A stretch of 64,000 nt of DNA, taken from positions 1-64,000 of the forward strand of contig CAYNXB010000009.1 of assembly GCA_964401045.1 (NCBI GenBank), written 5' to 3'. Under the pieces are notes generated by a model that was not told the origin of the DNA, did not search any database, and saw only the letters and a program-made list of their open reading frames with translations. The stretch's first letter is position 1; every line of letters starts with the position of its first letter. The translations under genes and the position numbers were made by a program. The stretch comes from CAYNXB01 sp964401045 (GTDB lineage Bacteria; Pseudomonadota; Alphaproteobacteria; Sphingomonadales; Sphingomonadaceae). Of the stretch, positions 41,908 through 50,228 are shown one piece after another.

Positions 41908-43371
41908 ATGGGCATTCTGAAGAAGATCGGCATCGGTCTGGTGGTTGTGATCCTGCTGTTGGCGGTCGCCGCCTGGTGGGTCGTTCGTGGCAGTCCGGCG
42001 CAATACTCGGTGGCCGAAGTCACCGGCACCGACCCCAAGCTCGCGGAGCCGGATCCGCAGACCATCCCGACGGTCGATGTCGCCAAGCCGGTCGGCTGGG
42101 CCAAGGGCGAAGCGCCGAAGGCCGCGCAGGGGCTGGCGGTCAACCGCTTCGCCGAAGGGCTCGAGCACCCGCGCACGATCTACCCTCTGCCCAACGGCGA
42201 TCTGCTGGTGGCGGAGAGCAACGCGCCCGCGCGGATTATCGCCGGGGGCGGGATCACCAATTTCGTCGCTGGCCTGCTGTTCGCGCGTGCCGGCGCCGAT
42301 GTGCCTTCGCCGAACAAGCTGGTGCTGCTGCGCGACACCGACGGCGATGGCATGGCCGAGACCCGCAAAGTCCTGCGTAGCGATCTCGATTCGCCCTCGG
42401 GCATCGCCTGGGCGGATGGAAAGCTCTACGTCGCCAACCACAACGCGGTGCTGCAGTTCGATTATGCGCTCGGCGCGGACAGTGTGACCGGCGCGCCCAG
42501 GAAGCTGCTCGACCTGCCCGGCGCGGGCAACCACTGGATGCGCAACCTGCTGCTGAGCGAGGACGGCAAGCGGCTCTACGTCGCGGTCGGTTCGGCCTCG
42601 AATATCGCTGAGGGCGGGATCGATGCGGAGAAAGGCCGCGCCGCGATCCATGAGATCAATCTCGTCGATGGCAGCTCGCGGCTTTTCGCGGCGGGGCTCC
42701 GCAATCCGAACGGACTGGCGTGGAACCCGTGGAGCGGCGAGTTGTGGGTCACGGTCAACGAGCGTGACCAGCTCGGTTCCGACATCGTGCCCGACTACCT
42801 CACCAATGTGCCCGTGGGCGCGCAATACGGCTGGCCATGGGTCTATTGGGGCGATGTGATCGACGAGCGTGTCACCGAGCCGATGCCCAATTTCCTCACC
42901 GAATTCACCCGCCGGCCCGAATTCGCGCTTGGCCCGCACGTCGCCGCGCTCGGGCTGACATTCTCAAGCGCGGGCAATCGCCTCGGCACGCAGTTCGGGC
43001 ATGGGGCATTCATCGCCCGCCACGGAAGCTGGAACCGCAAGCCGCCCTCCGGCTACGACGTGGTCTATGTCGCGTTCGACGCGCGCGGCAACCCGATCGG
43101 CAAGCCGGTGACAGTGCTCGAGAGCTTCCTTGCCGGAAACGGCGAAACCCACGGCCGCCCGACCTGGGTCGCGTTCGATAAGACCGGCGCGCTGCTGGTG
43201 AGCGATGACACCGCCGGCATCATCTGGCGGGTGCTGGCGCCCGGCGCGGCGCCGGCGGCTGCGCCGCAGCGGCTCACCGGTGCCTCGATGCCACCGCAGC
43301 GCGAGCTTAATGGCGATCCGGCCAAGGCGTTCGAGAAACTGCCGTCAGCCCTCCCGACCAGCGCAAACTAG
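41908..43371 (+). CDS. Soluble aldose/PQQ-type sugar dehydrogenase-like protein
   Basis: A 487-residue six-bladed beta-propeller with one N-terminal membrane anchor (IGIGLVVVILLLAVAAWWVV). EGLEHPRTIYPLPNGDLLVAE, GLRNPNGLAWNPWSGELWVTVNERDQLG and ARHGSWNRKPPSGYDVVYV match the L-sorbosone/glucose dehydrogenase family. Likely faces the periplasm. PQQ use and substrate are inferred. Confidence 0.85.
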   Translation: MGILKKIGIGLVVVILLLAVAAWWVVRGSPAQYSVAEVTGTDPKLAEPDPQTIPTVDVAKPVGWAKGEAPKAAQGLAVNRFAEGLEHPRTIYPLPNGDLLVAESNAPARIIAGGGITNFVAGLLFARAGADVPSPNKLVLLRDTDGDGMAETRKVLRSDLDSPSGIAWADGKLYVANHNAVLQFDYALGADSVTGAPRKLLDLPGAGNHWMRNLLLSEDGKRLYVAVGSASNIAEGGIDAEKGRAAIHEINLVDGSSRLFAAGLRNPNGLAWNPWSGELWVTVNERDQLGSDIVPDYLTNVPVGAQYGWPWVYWGDVIDERVTEPMPNFLTEFTRRPEFALGPHVAALGLTFSSAGNRLGTQFGHGAFIARHGSWNRKPPSGYDVVYVAFDARGNPIGKPVTVLESFLAGNGETHGRPTWVAFDKTGALLVSDDTAGIIWRVLAPGAAPAAAPQRLTGASMPPQRELNGDPAKAFEKLPSALPTSAN

Positions 43372-43375
43372 GCCT

Positions 43376-44194
43376 TCAGAGCGATTTTCCAGCGCGGCCG
43401 GCGAGCTCGGTGACGAACTGCCACGCGGTGCGGCCCGAGCGAGCGCCGCGCCGCCTCGACCATTCGAGCGCCGCGCCCTCGTCCCAGGCAAGGCCGTATT
43501 CCCCGGCATAGCCGCCGATGATCGCCAGGTAATCGTCCTGACTGCAGTTGTGGAAGCCGAGCGAGAGGCCGAAGCGATCGGCAAGGGCGAGACGGTCGTC
43601 AAGCTCGTCGCGCGGGTTGAGCGGGTCGGCCTGCTCGCCTGCTTCGCGAGCAACGATCGCGCGGCGGTTGGAGGTCACCGCCAGGCGGACGTTGGCGGGC
43701 CGCGCCTCGACGCCGCCTTCGAGCCACGAGCGCAAGTGGCGTGGGCCGGCCATGTCGCCCTGGTCAAACCCGATATCGTCAATAAAAATCAGGAAGTTGC
43801 GCTTCTCGCGCGCAAGCAGGCCGAACAACTCGGCGAGGCTGGAAACCGCGTCCGTGCCGACCTGCACCAGCGCGATGCCTGCCGGATCGCGCTGCTGAGC
43901 CGCCGCGATTGCCGCGCGAACTACCGATGACTTACCCATCCCGCGCGAGCCCCACAGCAGCATGTCGTGCGCGGCATGGCCGGCGGCGAGGCGCGCAACG
44001 TTGCCGGCGATCGCTTCCTTCTGCGCCTCGACGCCCTTGAGGAGGTCGAGCGGAATCGCCTGCAGCTTCTCCACCGGGCGCGCCGCGTGGCCATCCCACA
44101 CATATGCCGGATGCGCGTGCCAGTCGGTGGACCGCACCGGCGGCGCGAGCCGTTCGAGCGCGTCGGCGATCCGTTGCAGGGTATCGTCATTCAT
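43376..44194 (-). CDS. DUF815 AAA-type ATPase
   Basis: A 272-residue P-loop ATPase: LLWGSRGMGKSSVVRAAI (Walker A, about 80-97), FLIFIDDIGFD (Walker B), LAVTSNRR (sensor 1) and ADRFGLSLGFHN. DUF815 proteins are AAA-like, of unknown function. Overlaps the acyl-CoA dehydrogenase gene by ATGA, so translated together. Confidence 0.88.
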   Translation of the reverse strand: MNDDTLQRIADALERLAPPVRSTDWHAHPAYVWDGHAARPVEKLQAIPLDLLKGVEAQKEAIAGNVARLAAGHAAHDMLLWGSRGMGKSSVVRAAIAAAQQRDPAGIALVQVGTDAVSSLAELFGLLAREKRNFLIFIDDIGFDQGDMAGPRHLRSWLEGGVEARPANVRLAVTSNRRAIVAREAGEQADPLNPRDELDDRLALADRFGLSLGFHNCSQDDYLAIIGGYAGEYGLAWDEGAALEWSRRRGARSGRTAWQFVTELAGRAGKSL

Positions 44195-45876
44195 CAGGCA
44201 AGTTCTCCGGCATCGAGAGAGTAGAGCAGTGCGGCGCCACCGCGCGCTGCGGCTTCGAGCCCCGTAGCTTCGGGCACGATCTGGTCGAGGAAATAACGCG
44301 CGGTGGCGGGCTTGAGCCGCGCGAGCGCCGGCGCTTCACCCGCCGCCACCGCGCGCGCCTGGCGCAGCATTTGCCAGCCGGCGACCGCTACCGCGCACAT
44401 CGTGCAGAATGGCACGCTGCCGGCGAGCCGGTCGTCGAGCGAAGCTTCACCGCGCATCCACGCGCCAATTGTGGCGCAGCTTCCGGCGAGGCGAACCAGC
44501 GGCGCTTCCCCGGCGGCGTCATGAGCGATCTCCGCCATCAGCGCGGCGAGTACGTTGCCGTCCTCCATATCCAGCTTGCGGGTGACGAAGTCGGCCGCCT
44601 GGATGCCGTTGGTGCCCTCGTAGATCGGCGGGATCCGGGCATCGCGCAGGTGTTGCGCCGCGCCGGTTTCCTCGATGTACCCCATGCCGCCATGAACCTG
44701 CACGCCGAGTCCGGACACTTCCATGCCGACGTCGGTGCCCCACGCCTTGATCAGTGGCACCAGCAAGTGGGCGCGAGGCGTTCCGCGATCGACCTGGCCC
44801 GCGGTGTAGTAGAGCAGGGCGCGTGCAGCCTCGGTCAGCGCGCGCATCCTCAGCAACATACGCCGCACGTCGGGATGCTCGATGATCGCGACAGGTGTCT
44901 TGTCGCCCGATCCGGCACGCGCCGACTGGATCCGCTCGCGGGCGTAGGCGCCGGCCTGCTGGAGCGCACGCTCGCCCAGTTCGACGCCCTGCGCGCCGAC
45001 GTTGATCCGCGCGGAGTTCATCATCGTAAACATCGCCTTGAGGCCCTCGTTGGGCGCTCCGATGATCTCACCGACGCATTCGTCATTGTCGCCGTAGCTC
45101 ATCACGCACGTCGGCGAGGCATGGATACCGAGCTTGTGCTCGAGGCTGACCGCCTTGAGATCGTTGCGCGGACCAGGCGAACCGTCCGGCTTCACCAGGT
45201 GCTTGGGCACCACGAACAGAGAGATGCCCTTCGAGCCGGCCGGTGCATCTGGCAGGCGCGCGAGCACGAGGTGGACGATATTCTTCGCCAGCTCGTGATC
45301 GCCCCAAGTGATGAAGATCTTCTGGCCCTTGATGCGATAAGTGCCGTCCACGGCGGGCGTGGCGGTGGTGCGTAGGGCGCCAACGTCGCTCCCGGCCTGA
45401 GGCTCGGTGAGGTTCATCGTCCCGGCCCATTCGCCGCTCACGAGCTTCGGCAGGTAAGTCGCCTGCTGCTGCGGGGAGCCATGGTGAGTGAGCGCCTCGA
45501 TTGCGCCGACCGTCAGCATTGGCATCAGCGAGAATGCGAGGTTGGCGGTGCCGAGGTTTTCGAGCACATTTACCGCGAGCGAATAGGGCAGGCCCTGGCC
45601 GCCGAATTCGGCCGGCGCGGCGATCGCATTCCAGCCTTGCGCGACATAGGCTCCATACGCCTCTGCAAAGCCCCCTGGGAGCCGTACGACGCCGTTCTCG
45701 AGCCGAGCGCCCTCCAAGTCGCCGATGCGGTTCAGTGGTGCCCATTCGGCCGCGGCGAACTCGCCGATCCCGCGCACGACCGCCTCGACCGTGTCCGTCT
45801 CAACCCCCAGTTCGCCGATCCCGGCCGATACTTTGAGCGCGAGCAGTTGGTCGTCGGACGCAGGGGTGTAGCTCAT
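44194..45876 (-). CDS. Acyl-CoA dehydrogenase (DmdC/AidB-like branch)
   Basis: A 560-residue FAD enzyme, longer than classic ACADs, with the extra C-terminal domain of the DmdC/FadE5 group. NLTEPQAGSDVGALRTTA, FITWGDHELAKNIVHLVLAR, and the catalytic-Glu segment IPPIYEGTNGIQAADFVTRKL are present. Oxidises an acyl-CoA in beta-oxidation or related path; substrate not determinable. Confidence 0.92.
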   Translation of the reverse strand: MSYTPASDDQLLALKVSAGIGELGVETDTVEAVVRGIGEFAAAEWAPLNRIGDLEGARLENGVVRLPGGFAEAYGAYVAQGWNAIAAPAEFGGQGLPYSLAVNVLENLGTANLAFSLMPMLTVGAIEALTHHGSPQQQATYLPKLVSGEWAGTMNLTEPQAGSDVGALRTTATPAVDGTYRIKGQKIFITWGDHELAKNIVHLVLARLPDAPAGSKGISLFVVPKHLVKPDGSPGPRNDLKAVSLEHKLGIHASPTCVMSYGDNDECVGEIIGAPNEGLKAMFTMMNSARINVGAQGVELGERALQQAGAYARERIQSARAGSGDKTPVAIIEHPDVRRMLLRMRALTEAARALLYYTAGQVDRGTPRAHLLVPLIKAWGTDVGMEVSGLGVQVHGGMGYIEETGAAQHLRDARIPPIYEGTNGIQAADFVTRKLDMEDGNVLAALMAEIAHDAAGEAPLVRLAGSCATIGAWMRGEASLDDRLAGSVPFCTMCAVAVAGWQMLRQARAVAAGEAPALARLKPATARYFLDQIVPEATGLEAAARGGAALLYSLDAGELA

Positions 45877-45926
45877 GGGGGTGCTTTCGCTTGGCTTTGC
45901 GGGCGCTCCACCTATAGCGCGGCGCC

Positions 45927-46877
45927 ATGAGCGGCAACATCGGCAGTGGGGACACCGAACGGCTGCGGCCGGACACCGCGGGAATAGAACGCGCCGCGCA
46001 GCTGCTGCGCGAAGGTTCGCTGGTCGCGGTGCCGACAGAGACGGTCTACGGCCTCGCCGCGCGCGCCGATCGCGCCGAGGCGGTGGCGGAGATCTACCGC
46101 GCCAAGGGGCGGCCCGAATTCAATCCGCTGATCGTCCACGTGGCCGATCTCGCGGACGCGACGCGGCTGGCGACGATCGACGCCCGCGCACGCCGGCTCG
46201 CGGCGGAATTCTGGCCCGGGCCGCTGACCATGGTGCTGCCGAAGAAGCCGAATGCACCGGTTGCACCCGCGGTGACAGCCGGACTCGATACGATTGCGCT
46301 GCGTTGCCCGGCGCACCCCGCGATGCGCGCGCTGCTCGGCGAGACCGGGCTTCCGCTCGCCGCCCCATCGGCAAATCCGAGCGGTGCGGTCAGCCCGACG
46401 ACGGCCGACCATGTGCTCGCCGGGCTGGATCGGCGCATCGCCGCAGTGCTCGATGGGGGGCCGAGCGGGCGCGGGCTCGAATCGACGATAGTCGCGTTGC
46501 GCGATTCCGGCTGGCAGGTGCTGCGCCCCGGGCCGATCACCGAAGCGGAGATCGCCGCGCTGCTCGGCGACGCCACGACGCCGCAGACCGGCAAGATCGA
46601 GGCGCCGGGGCAGCTCGCGAGCCATTACGCGCCAGGTAAGCCCGTGCGGCTCGACGCGACCGTGGCGGAAGACGACGAGTTCCTGATCGGGTTCGGCAGC
46701 CTGACGGGAGACTGCTCGCTGTCTTCGAAAGGCGACCTCGCTGAAGCGGCGGCGGCGCTCTATGCCTGTCTGCATGAGGCGGCTGCATCGCCGCATCCGC
46801 GTATCGCGGTGGCGCACGTGCCCGAGGAAGGGATCGGCGCGGCGATCAACGATCGCTTGCGCCGCGCCGCGGCCTAG
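45927..46877 (+). CDS. L-threonylcarbamoyladenylate synthase (Sua5)
   Basis: A 316-residue Sua5-type enzyme making threonylcarbamoyl-AMP for tRNA t6A37. YrdC domain (20-210): VAVPTETVYGLAARAD, KGRPEFNPLIVHV, LRCPAHPAMRALL, APSANPSGAVSPT; then linker SHYAPGKPVRL and a C-terminal Sua5 domain. Its last 32 bp overlap the convergent lipoprotein gene. Confidence 0.94.
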   Translation: MSGNIGSGDTERLRPDTAGIERAAQLLREGSLVAVPTETVYGLAARADRAEAVAEIYRAKGRPEFNPLIVHVADLADATRLATIDARARRLAAEFWPGPLTMVLPKKPNAPVAPAVTAGLDTIALRCPAHPAMRALLGETGLPLAAPSANPSGAVSPTTADHVLAGLDRRIAAVLDGGPSGRGLESTIVALRDSGWQVLRPGPITEAEIAALLGDATTPQTGKIEAPGQLASHYAPGKPVRLDATVAEDDEFLIGFGSLTGDCSLSSKGDLAEAAAALYACLHEAAASPHPRIAVAHVPEEGIGAAINDRLRRAAA

Positions 46878-47208
46878 GAGTGCCCGGAGGGGGTGGCAGC
46901 GTGTCCTTGAGCGTCTGCATCTCGTCCCACGTCGCCTGGGCCTGCGCGCAGGCCTTGGCGTCCCCGTCCTGGCATTTGTCGTACTGCCGGGCGTAATCGC
47001 GCTCCAGTTTGCCGAAGCGCTCCTCGCGTTGGCGCAGCTCGCGGCCGCGATTGCGGTCGGCCTCATCCTGGCTGGTTGTAGCCCAGTCGGCCGCTTGACC
47101 GGCGGCCTTGACCGGCATCGTGGCGACGTCGACCACGGTCTTGGCGAGGCAGCCCTGCAGCGTAAGCGCCGCCGAGCTGGTAACGATCAATCGAACGATC
47201 GGGCGCAT
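46846..47208 (-). CDS. Small lipoprotein, hypothetical
   Basis: A 120-residue protein with lipobox LTLQGC (Cys at about 20), a predicted coiled region rich in Arg, Glu and Gln (RELRQREERFGKLERDYARQ), two Cys in DKCQDGDAKACAQ, and a Pro/Arg-rich end. The C-terminal 10 residues overlap the end of the Sua5 gene on the other strand. Unknown function. Confidence 0.65.
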   Translation of the reverse strand: MRPIVRLIVTSSAALTLQGCLAKTVVDVATMPVKAAGQAADWATTSQDEADRNRGRELRQREERFGKLERDYARQYDKCQDGDAKACAQAQATWDEMQTLKDTLPPPPGTPRPRRGASDR

Positions 47209-47260
47209 GGCCGCTCCTCCTGCCCGAACCGTATGGCCCGGGGGATTGCCGCCAGGTTAA

Positions 47261-47466
47261 CTAGCGATAGCCGAGTCTGGTTTCGTACTCGACCGAAACG
47301 CGGCCGCGATGCTGGCCGTCAGACGAGATTCTGCCGGACCCGCGGGCGCCGTAATTGTGCTGCTCGAGCGGCGCGCAGGCGGCGGGATCCGTTCGGTTCA
47401 GATCCGTGCCGATCCCGTGCAAGCCGCCACGACCAGCGCCGCAGCCAATATTGAAATGGTGCGCAC
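47261..47466 (-). pseudogene. Apparent frameshifted small lipoprotein gene
   Basis: From GTG 47466 the minus strand reads a short lipoprotein signal, MRTISILAAALVVAACTGSARI, then stops. A shift of frame near position 47400-47420 continues into a sensible coding frame, DPAACAPLEQHNYGARGSG and GRVSVEYETRLGYR, ending at 47261 with about 80% G/C at third positions. Either a frameshift has broken the gene, the base call is wrong, or a TTG-started 53-residue peptide is made. No upstream ribosome site is clear. Confidence 0.4.
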
Positions 47467-47508
47467 GTCCGGCCGGCTAGTATCGACTATATAGGTAGCC
47501 AACCGTGT

Positions 47509-48267
47509 TCATTTGGCGTCAGCGGTCGTCCCGCGCTCGCAGGTCAGCGTGCCCGAACCGAAGCTCTTGACCTTGCAGCGAGCGGCCCCGCGCACGGTGA
47601 CGTCGCCGGATCCCATGATGTTGGCGCGCACCTCACCGTCCGAAGCGAAGGTCGCACTACCCGAACCGGCGATCGAGACTTCGGCCTTGTCGGCCTTGAG
47701 CTCGCCCATATTGGCGTTGCCGCTGCCAGCGAGCGAGATTTCGAGGTCCCGCACGGTGCCGGCGGCACGCACGTCGCCCGATCCGGCGATCGACACCTCG
47801 AGGCTGTCGACCGCGATCGCCGGGGCCTCGACACTTCCCGAGCCGCCGATGGAGATCTCGGCATCCTTCGCCAGCGCGCTGGTGTGGACGATGCCGCTGC
47901 CGCCGACGACGATCTCGCGCGGCGCCGGCATGGTGACGTTGACGGTGACGATGCCGCCGCCGTCGTTTCCGCCGCCTTTGCGCAATACGCCGAGGGAATC
48001 GCCGTCGAGCACGAAGCGCATACGCTCCTTGTCGGCGTCGCCGCCTTCAAGCTCGATCTTCAGAGCATCGCCGGCAGTCACCCGCACGGTGTCGCCGCCC
48101 ATCAGCAGCAGCTTGCGCGGCGCCTTGCCCGACAGGTCCAGCTCGGCCAGCGGCTTGCCCTTCTCGCCACCGATGTTCACTTCGCGGTCGCATCCGCTCA
48201 TCATGCCAGCACATGCCGCCACTGCCACCATGGGCACGACCATCTTGAGGAATTTCTCGAATTTCAT
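47509..48267 (-). CDS. GIN-domain (DUF2807) lipoprotein
   Basis: A 252-residue putative lipoprotein (signal VVPMVAVAACAGMMSGC) with a right-handed beta-helix-like GIN domain: repeated ISIGGSGSV, VSIAGSGDV, ISLAGSGNA, VSIAGSGSA units about 18-20 residues apart. Such domains sit at the cell surface; role unknown. Confidence 0.85.
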   Translation of the reverse strand: MKFEKFLKMVVPMVAVAACAGMMSGCDREVNIGGEKGKPLAELDLSGKAPRKLLLMGGDTVRVTAGDALKIELEGGDADKERMRFVLDGDSLGVLRKGGGNDGGGIVTVNVTMPAPREIVVGGSGIVHTSALAKDAEISIGGSGSVEAPAIAVDSLEVSIAGSGDVRAAGTVRDLEISLAGSGNANMGELKADKAEVSIAGSGSATFASDGEVRANIMGSGDVTVRGAARCKVKSFGSGTLTCERGTTADAK

Positions 48268-48337
48268 CGCTACGACTCCTCGCTATAGAGTGTTAGCGAC
48301 ATAATACACCACAGCAGCGGGTTCAAGCCAGTCAAAT

Positions 48338-48370
48338 GAAAAGGACCGTTCCCCGCGGGGAACGGCCCTT
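48338..48370 (-). terminator. Intrinsic terminator after carD
   Basis: On the minus strand GGGCCGTTCCCC-GC-GGGGAACGGTCC forms a near-perfect 12-bp stem, followed by TTTTC. It lies 22 bp after the carD stop. Confidence 0.8.
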
Positions 48371-48391
48371 CGAATGCGGTGGACGCCGGGG

Positions 48392-48928
48392 TCAGGCGTC
48401 TTCGGCGGTGTCGTAATATTTCGGTGCGTGCTCATTGAGCACCGCGAGGATTTTCTTGAGCGCGGCCGGCTCGTCCGTCTTCTCCATCGCCGCAAGCTCG
48501 CGAGCAAGGCGACTCGAGGCGGCTTCGAAGATCTGGCGCTCGGAATAGCTTTGCTCGGGCTGGTCCTCAGGGCGGAACAGGTCGCGAGTAACTTCGGCGA
48601 TCGACACCAGGTCGCCCGAGTTGATCTTGGCTTCGTATTCCTGCGCGCGGCGCGACCACATCGTACGCTTCACGCGGGGCTTGCCGGTCAGCGTCTGCAT
48701 CGCTTCCTTGAGCGTCTTGTCGCTCGACAGCTTGCGCATGCCGATCGCCTCGACCTTGTTGACCGGCACTCGCAGAGTCATCCGTTCCTTCTCGAAGCGC
48801 AGCACATAAAGCTCGAGCTGCATGCCGGCAATTTCCTGCTCGAGCAGTTCGACCACACGGCCGACGCCGTGCTTGGGATAAACAACGTAGTCACCGACGG
48901 TGAAGGCGTGCGCTTTAAGGGCGGTCAT
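48392..48928 (-). CDS. carD: CarD-family transcription regulator
   Basis: A 178-residue RNA-polymerase-binding protein. The Tudor-like RNAP-interacting domain is DYVVYPKHGVGRVVELLEQEIAG through LRVPVNKVEAIGMRKL (about 10-65); the C-terminal helical domain carries KRTMWSRRAQEYEAKINSGD and binds DNA at the promoter fork. CarD stabilises open complexes at rRNA and other promoters. A minus-strand TATATGAT at about 49090-49097 could be its -10, giving a leader of about 160 nt. Confidence 0.93.
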   Translation of the reverse strand: MTALKAHAFTVGDYVVYPKHGVGRVVELLEQEIAGMQLELYVLRFEKERMTLRVPVNKVEAIGMRKLSSDKTLKEAMQTLTGKPRVKRTMWSRRAQEYEAKINSGDLVSIAEVTRDLFRPEDQPEQSYSERQIFEAASSRLARELAAMEKTDEPAALKKILAVLNEHAPKYYDTAEDA

Positions 48929-49102
48929 CGAGTACCTTTCTTTCGCGTGGCAGGGTGCGCAGCGGTCTAAAGCATCACAGGCCGCGCGATGGATCGGCGG
49001 CTGCGGAATGGCTCAAAACCGTGAGCTTGAGGGGGCCCTGCCTTTCCTGCTGGCGACTCCGGCGCCGCGGGCGGGGGAGTTTCGCGCTATCATATAGCAG
49101 AT

Positions 49103-49119
49103 TGGCAACAAAATTGCCA
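49103..49119. repeat. Inverted repeat upstream of carD
   Basis: TGGCAA-CAAAA-TTGCCA, a perfect 6-bp inverted repeat beside the possible carD -10, in the 231-bp gap between carD and the next minus gene. It could be an operator or the end hairpin of the upstream gene. Confidence 0.4.
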
Positions 49120-49159
49120 GAGGCGCGAATTTTCGGGATTGGGACGGGTGATCGGCGCG

Positions 49160-49492
49160 TCAGGAGGGCCGCCCCTGCAGCGCATCCGGCTCTTCGGGAT
49201 GCGCCCGGAATTCCGCGGCGAGTGAGATCCGCTCGAGCACCTGCCGGGCGTCCTGGCGGCTTTTCGGGCTCACGGTCGTGTCGCGAGACGTGGTCAGGTC
49301 ATCCAGCAACGCCCGCAGCACTTGCGACAGTTCGTCGAGCAGGCGGGTCTGGACGCGATTGGCCGCTTCGGCGCGTTCGACGCGTTCATACAATCCGCCG
49401 ACTTTGGATGAGGTCAACATGCCGCCAAGCAGCAGTCCGGCCGTGCACCCTGCCACCGCGACGATAACCAAAGTTAGGATCGATACAAACAT
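49160..49492 (-). CDS. Small membrane-anchored coiled-coil protein
   Basis: A 110-residue protein: hydrophobic N-terminus (MFVSILTLVIVAVAGCTAGLLLGG) that may be a membrane anchor or lipoprotein signal with Cys, then a helical charged stretch (YERVERAEAANRVQTRLLDELSQVLRALLDDL) and a polar tail. No family recognised. ATG 49492 chosen over an upstream alternative because it begins at the hydrophobic segment. Confidence 0.6.
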   Translation of the reverse strand: MFVSILTLVIVAVAGCTAGLLLGGMLTSSKVGGLYERVERAEAANRVQTRLLDELSQVLRALLDDLTTSRDTTVSPKSRQDARQVLERISLAAEFRAHPEEPDALQGRPS

Positions 49493-49581
49493 GAAAGATC
49501 GCCCCCCGCGACGATCGCGGAGCAATCTTAATGCATATTAACCTATCGGACAACCTAAACGAATTGAGTAGGCAAATCCGC

Positions 49582-49920
49582 TTAGTCGCCTTGGCCGGGA
49601 TCGGGCGAAAAATACTTTTCGAACTTCCCTTCCTGGCCCTTGTGTTCGTCGGCATCTGCCGGAGGTTCGCGCGAAGAAGTGATATTAGGCCATTCAGCCG
49701 AATATTTGGCGTTTAGTTCGAGCCACTGCTCGAGGCCGCCTTCGGTATCGGGCAAAATAGCCTCGGCCGGGCATTCCGGCTCACACACACCGCAATCGAT
49801 GCATTCCGACGGGTTGATGACGAGCATGTTCTCGCCTTCGTAGAAGCAGTCGACCGGACAGACTTCGACGCAGTCCATGTACTTGCAGCGGATGCAGGCA
49901 TCGGTCACGACATAGGTCAT
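49582..49920 (-). CDS. fdxA: 7Fe ferredoxin FdxA
   Basis: A 112-residue FdxA with a [3Fe-4S] and a [4Fe-4S] cluster: CIRCKYMDCVEVCPVDCF and CIDCGVCEPECP. The C-terminal tail GLEQWLELNAKYSAEWPNIT is typical of the alphaproteobacterial form. Overlaps the S4 protein gene by ATGA. Confidence 0.95.
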   Translation of the reverse strand: MTYVVTDACIRCKYMDCVEVCPVDCFYEGENMLVINPSECIDCGVCEPECPAEAILPDTEGGLEQWLELNAKYSAEWPNITSSREPPADADEHKGQEGKFEKYFSPDPGQGD

Positions 49921-50228
49921 TGGCGCGTCTTTCTTTCGGGTCCTTGCGGTTCGCCGCCTGCTAGTGCCGACTGTCCGCCACCGTCAAGCACGCGATAGCA
50001 GCTTTGTGCTTCCGCGGCCGGTCCGCGCCGTGCGGGAAGCGCCAGGAGCTCGATTACCAGCACCTTTTGCGCCAGCGGCAGAGTGAGCACGTCGCCCGCC
50101 GCCACGGACAGGTCCTGCCGTTCGGCCCGCCTGCCGTTGCGGCGGATGTGTCCTTCGGCGATCCAGGCCTGCGCGCGGGTACGGGTGCGCGCGAGGCGCA
50201 GGAACCACAGCAGCTTGTCGAGCCTCAC
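49917..50228 (-). CDS. S4-domain RNA-binding protein (Hsp15-like)
   Basis: A 103-residue protein with one S4 domain, MRLDKLLWFLRLARTRTRAQ and IAEGHIRRNGRRA, followed by a basic tail. Related to HslR (Hsp15), which rescues stalled 50S subunits. GTG 50228 overlaps the helicase stop (GTGA). Confidence 0.85.
   Translation of the reverse strand: MRLDKLLWFLRLARTRTRAQAWIAEGHIRRNGRRAERQDLSVAAGDVLTLPLAQKVLVIELLALPARRGPAAEAQSCYRVLDGGGQSALAGGEPQGPERKTRQ

Noticed and set aside
46136..46145. CCACGTGG within the Sua5 gene
   Set aside because: Flanks do not fit parS (no TGTT/AACA arms); codon coincidence.
47309..47494. A 61-codon plus-strand frame
   Set aside because: Opposite to the frameshifted lipoprotein; no ribosome site and no motif.
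49528..49541. TTAA-N6-TTAA resembling a CtrA site
   Set aside because: CtrA needs a 7-bp spacer; here it is 6, and the sequence is simply AT-rich.
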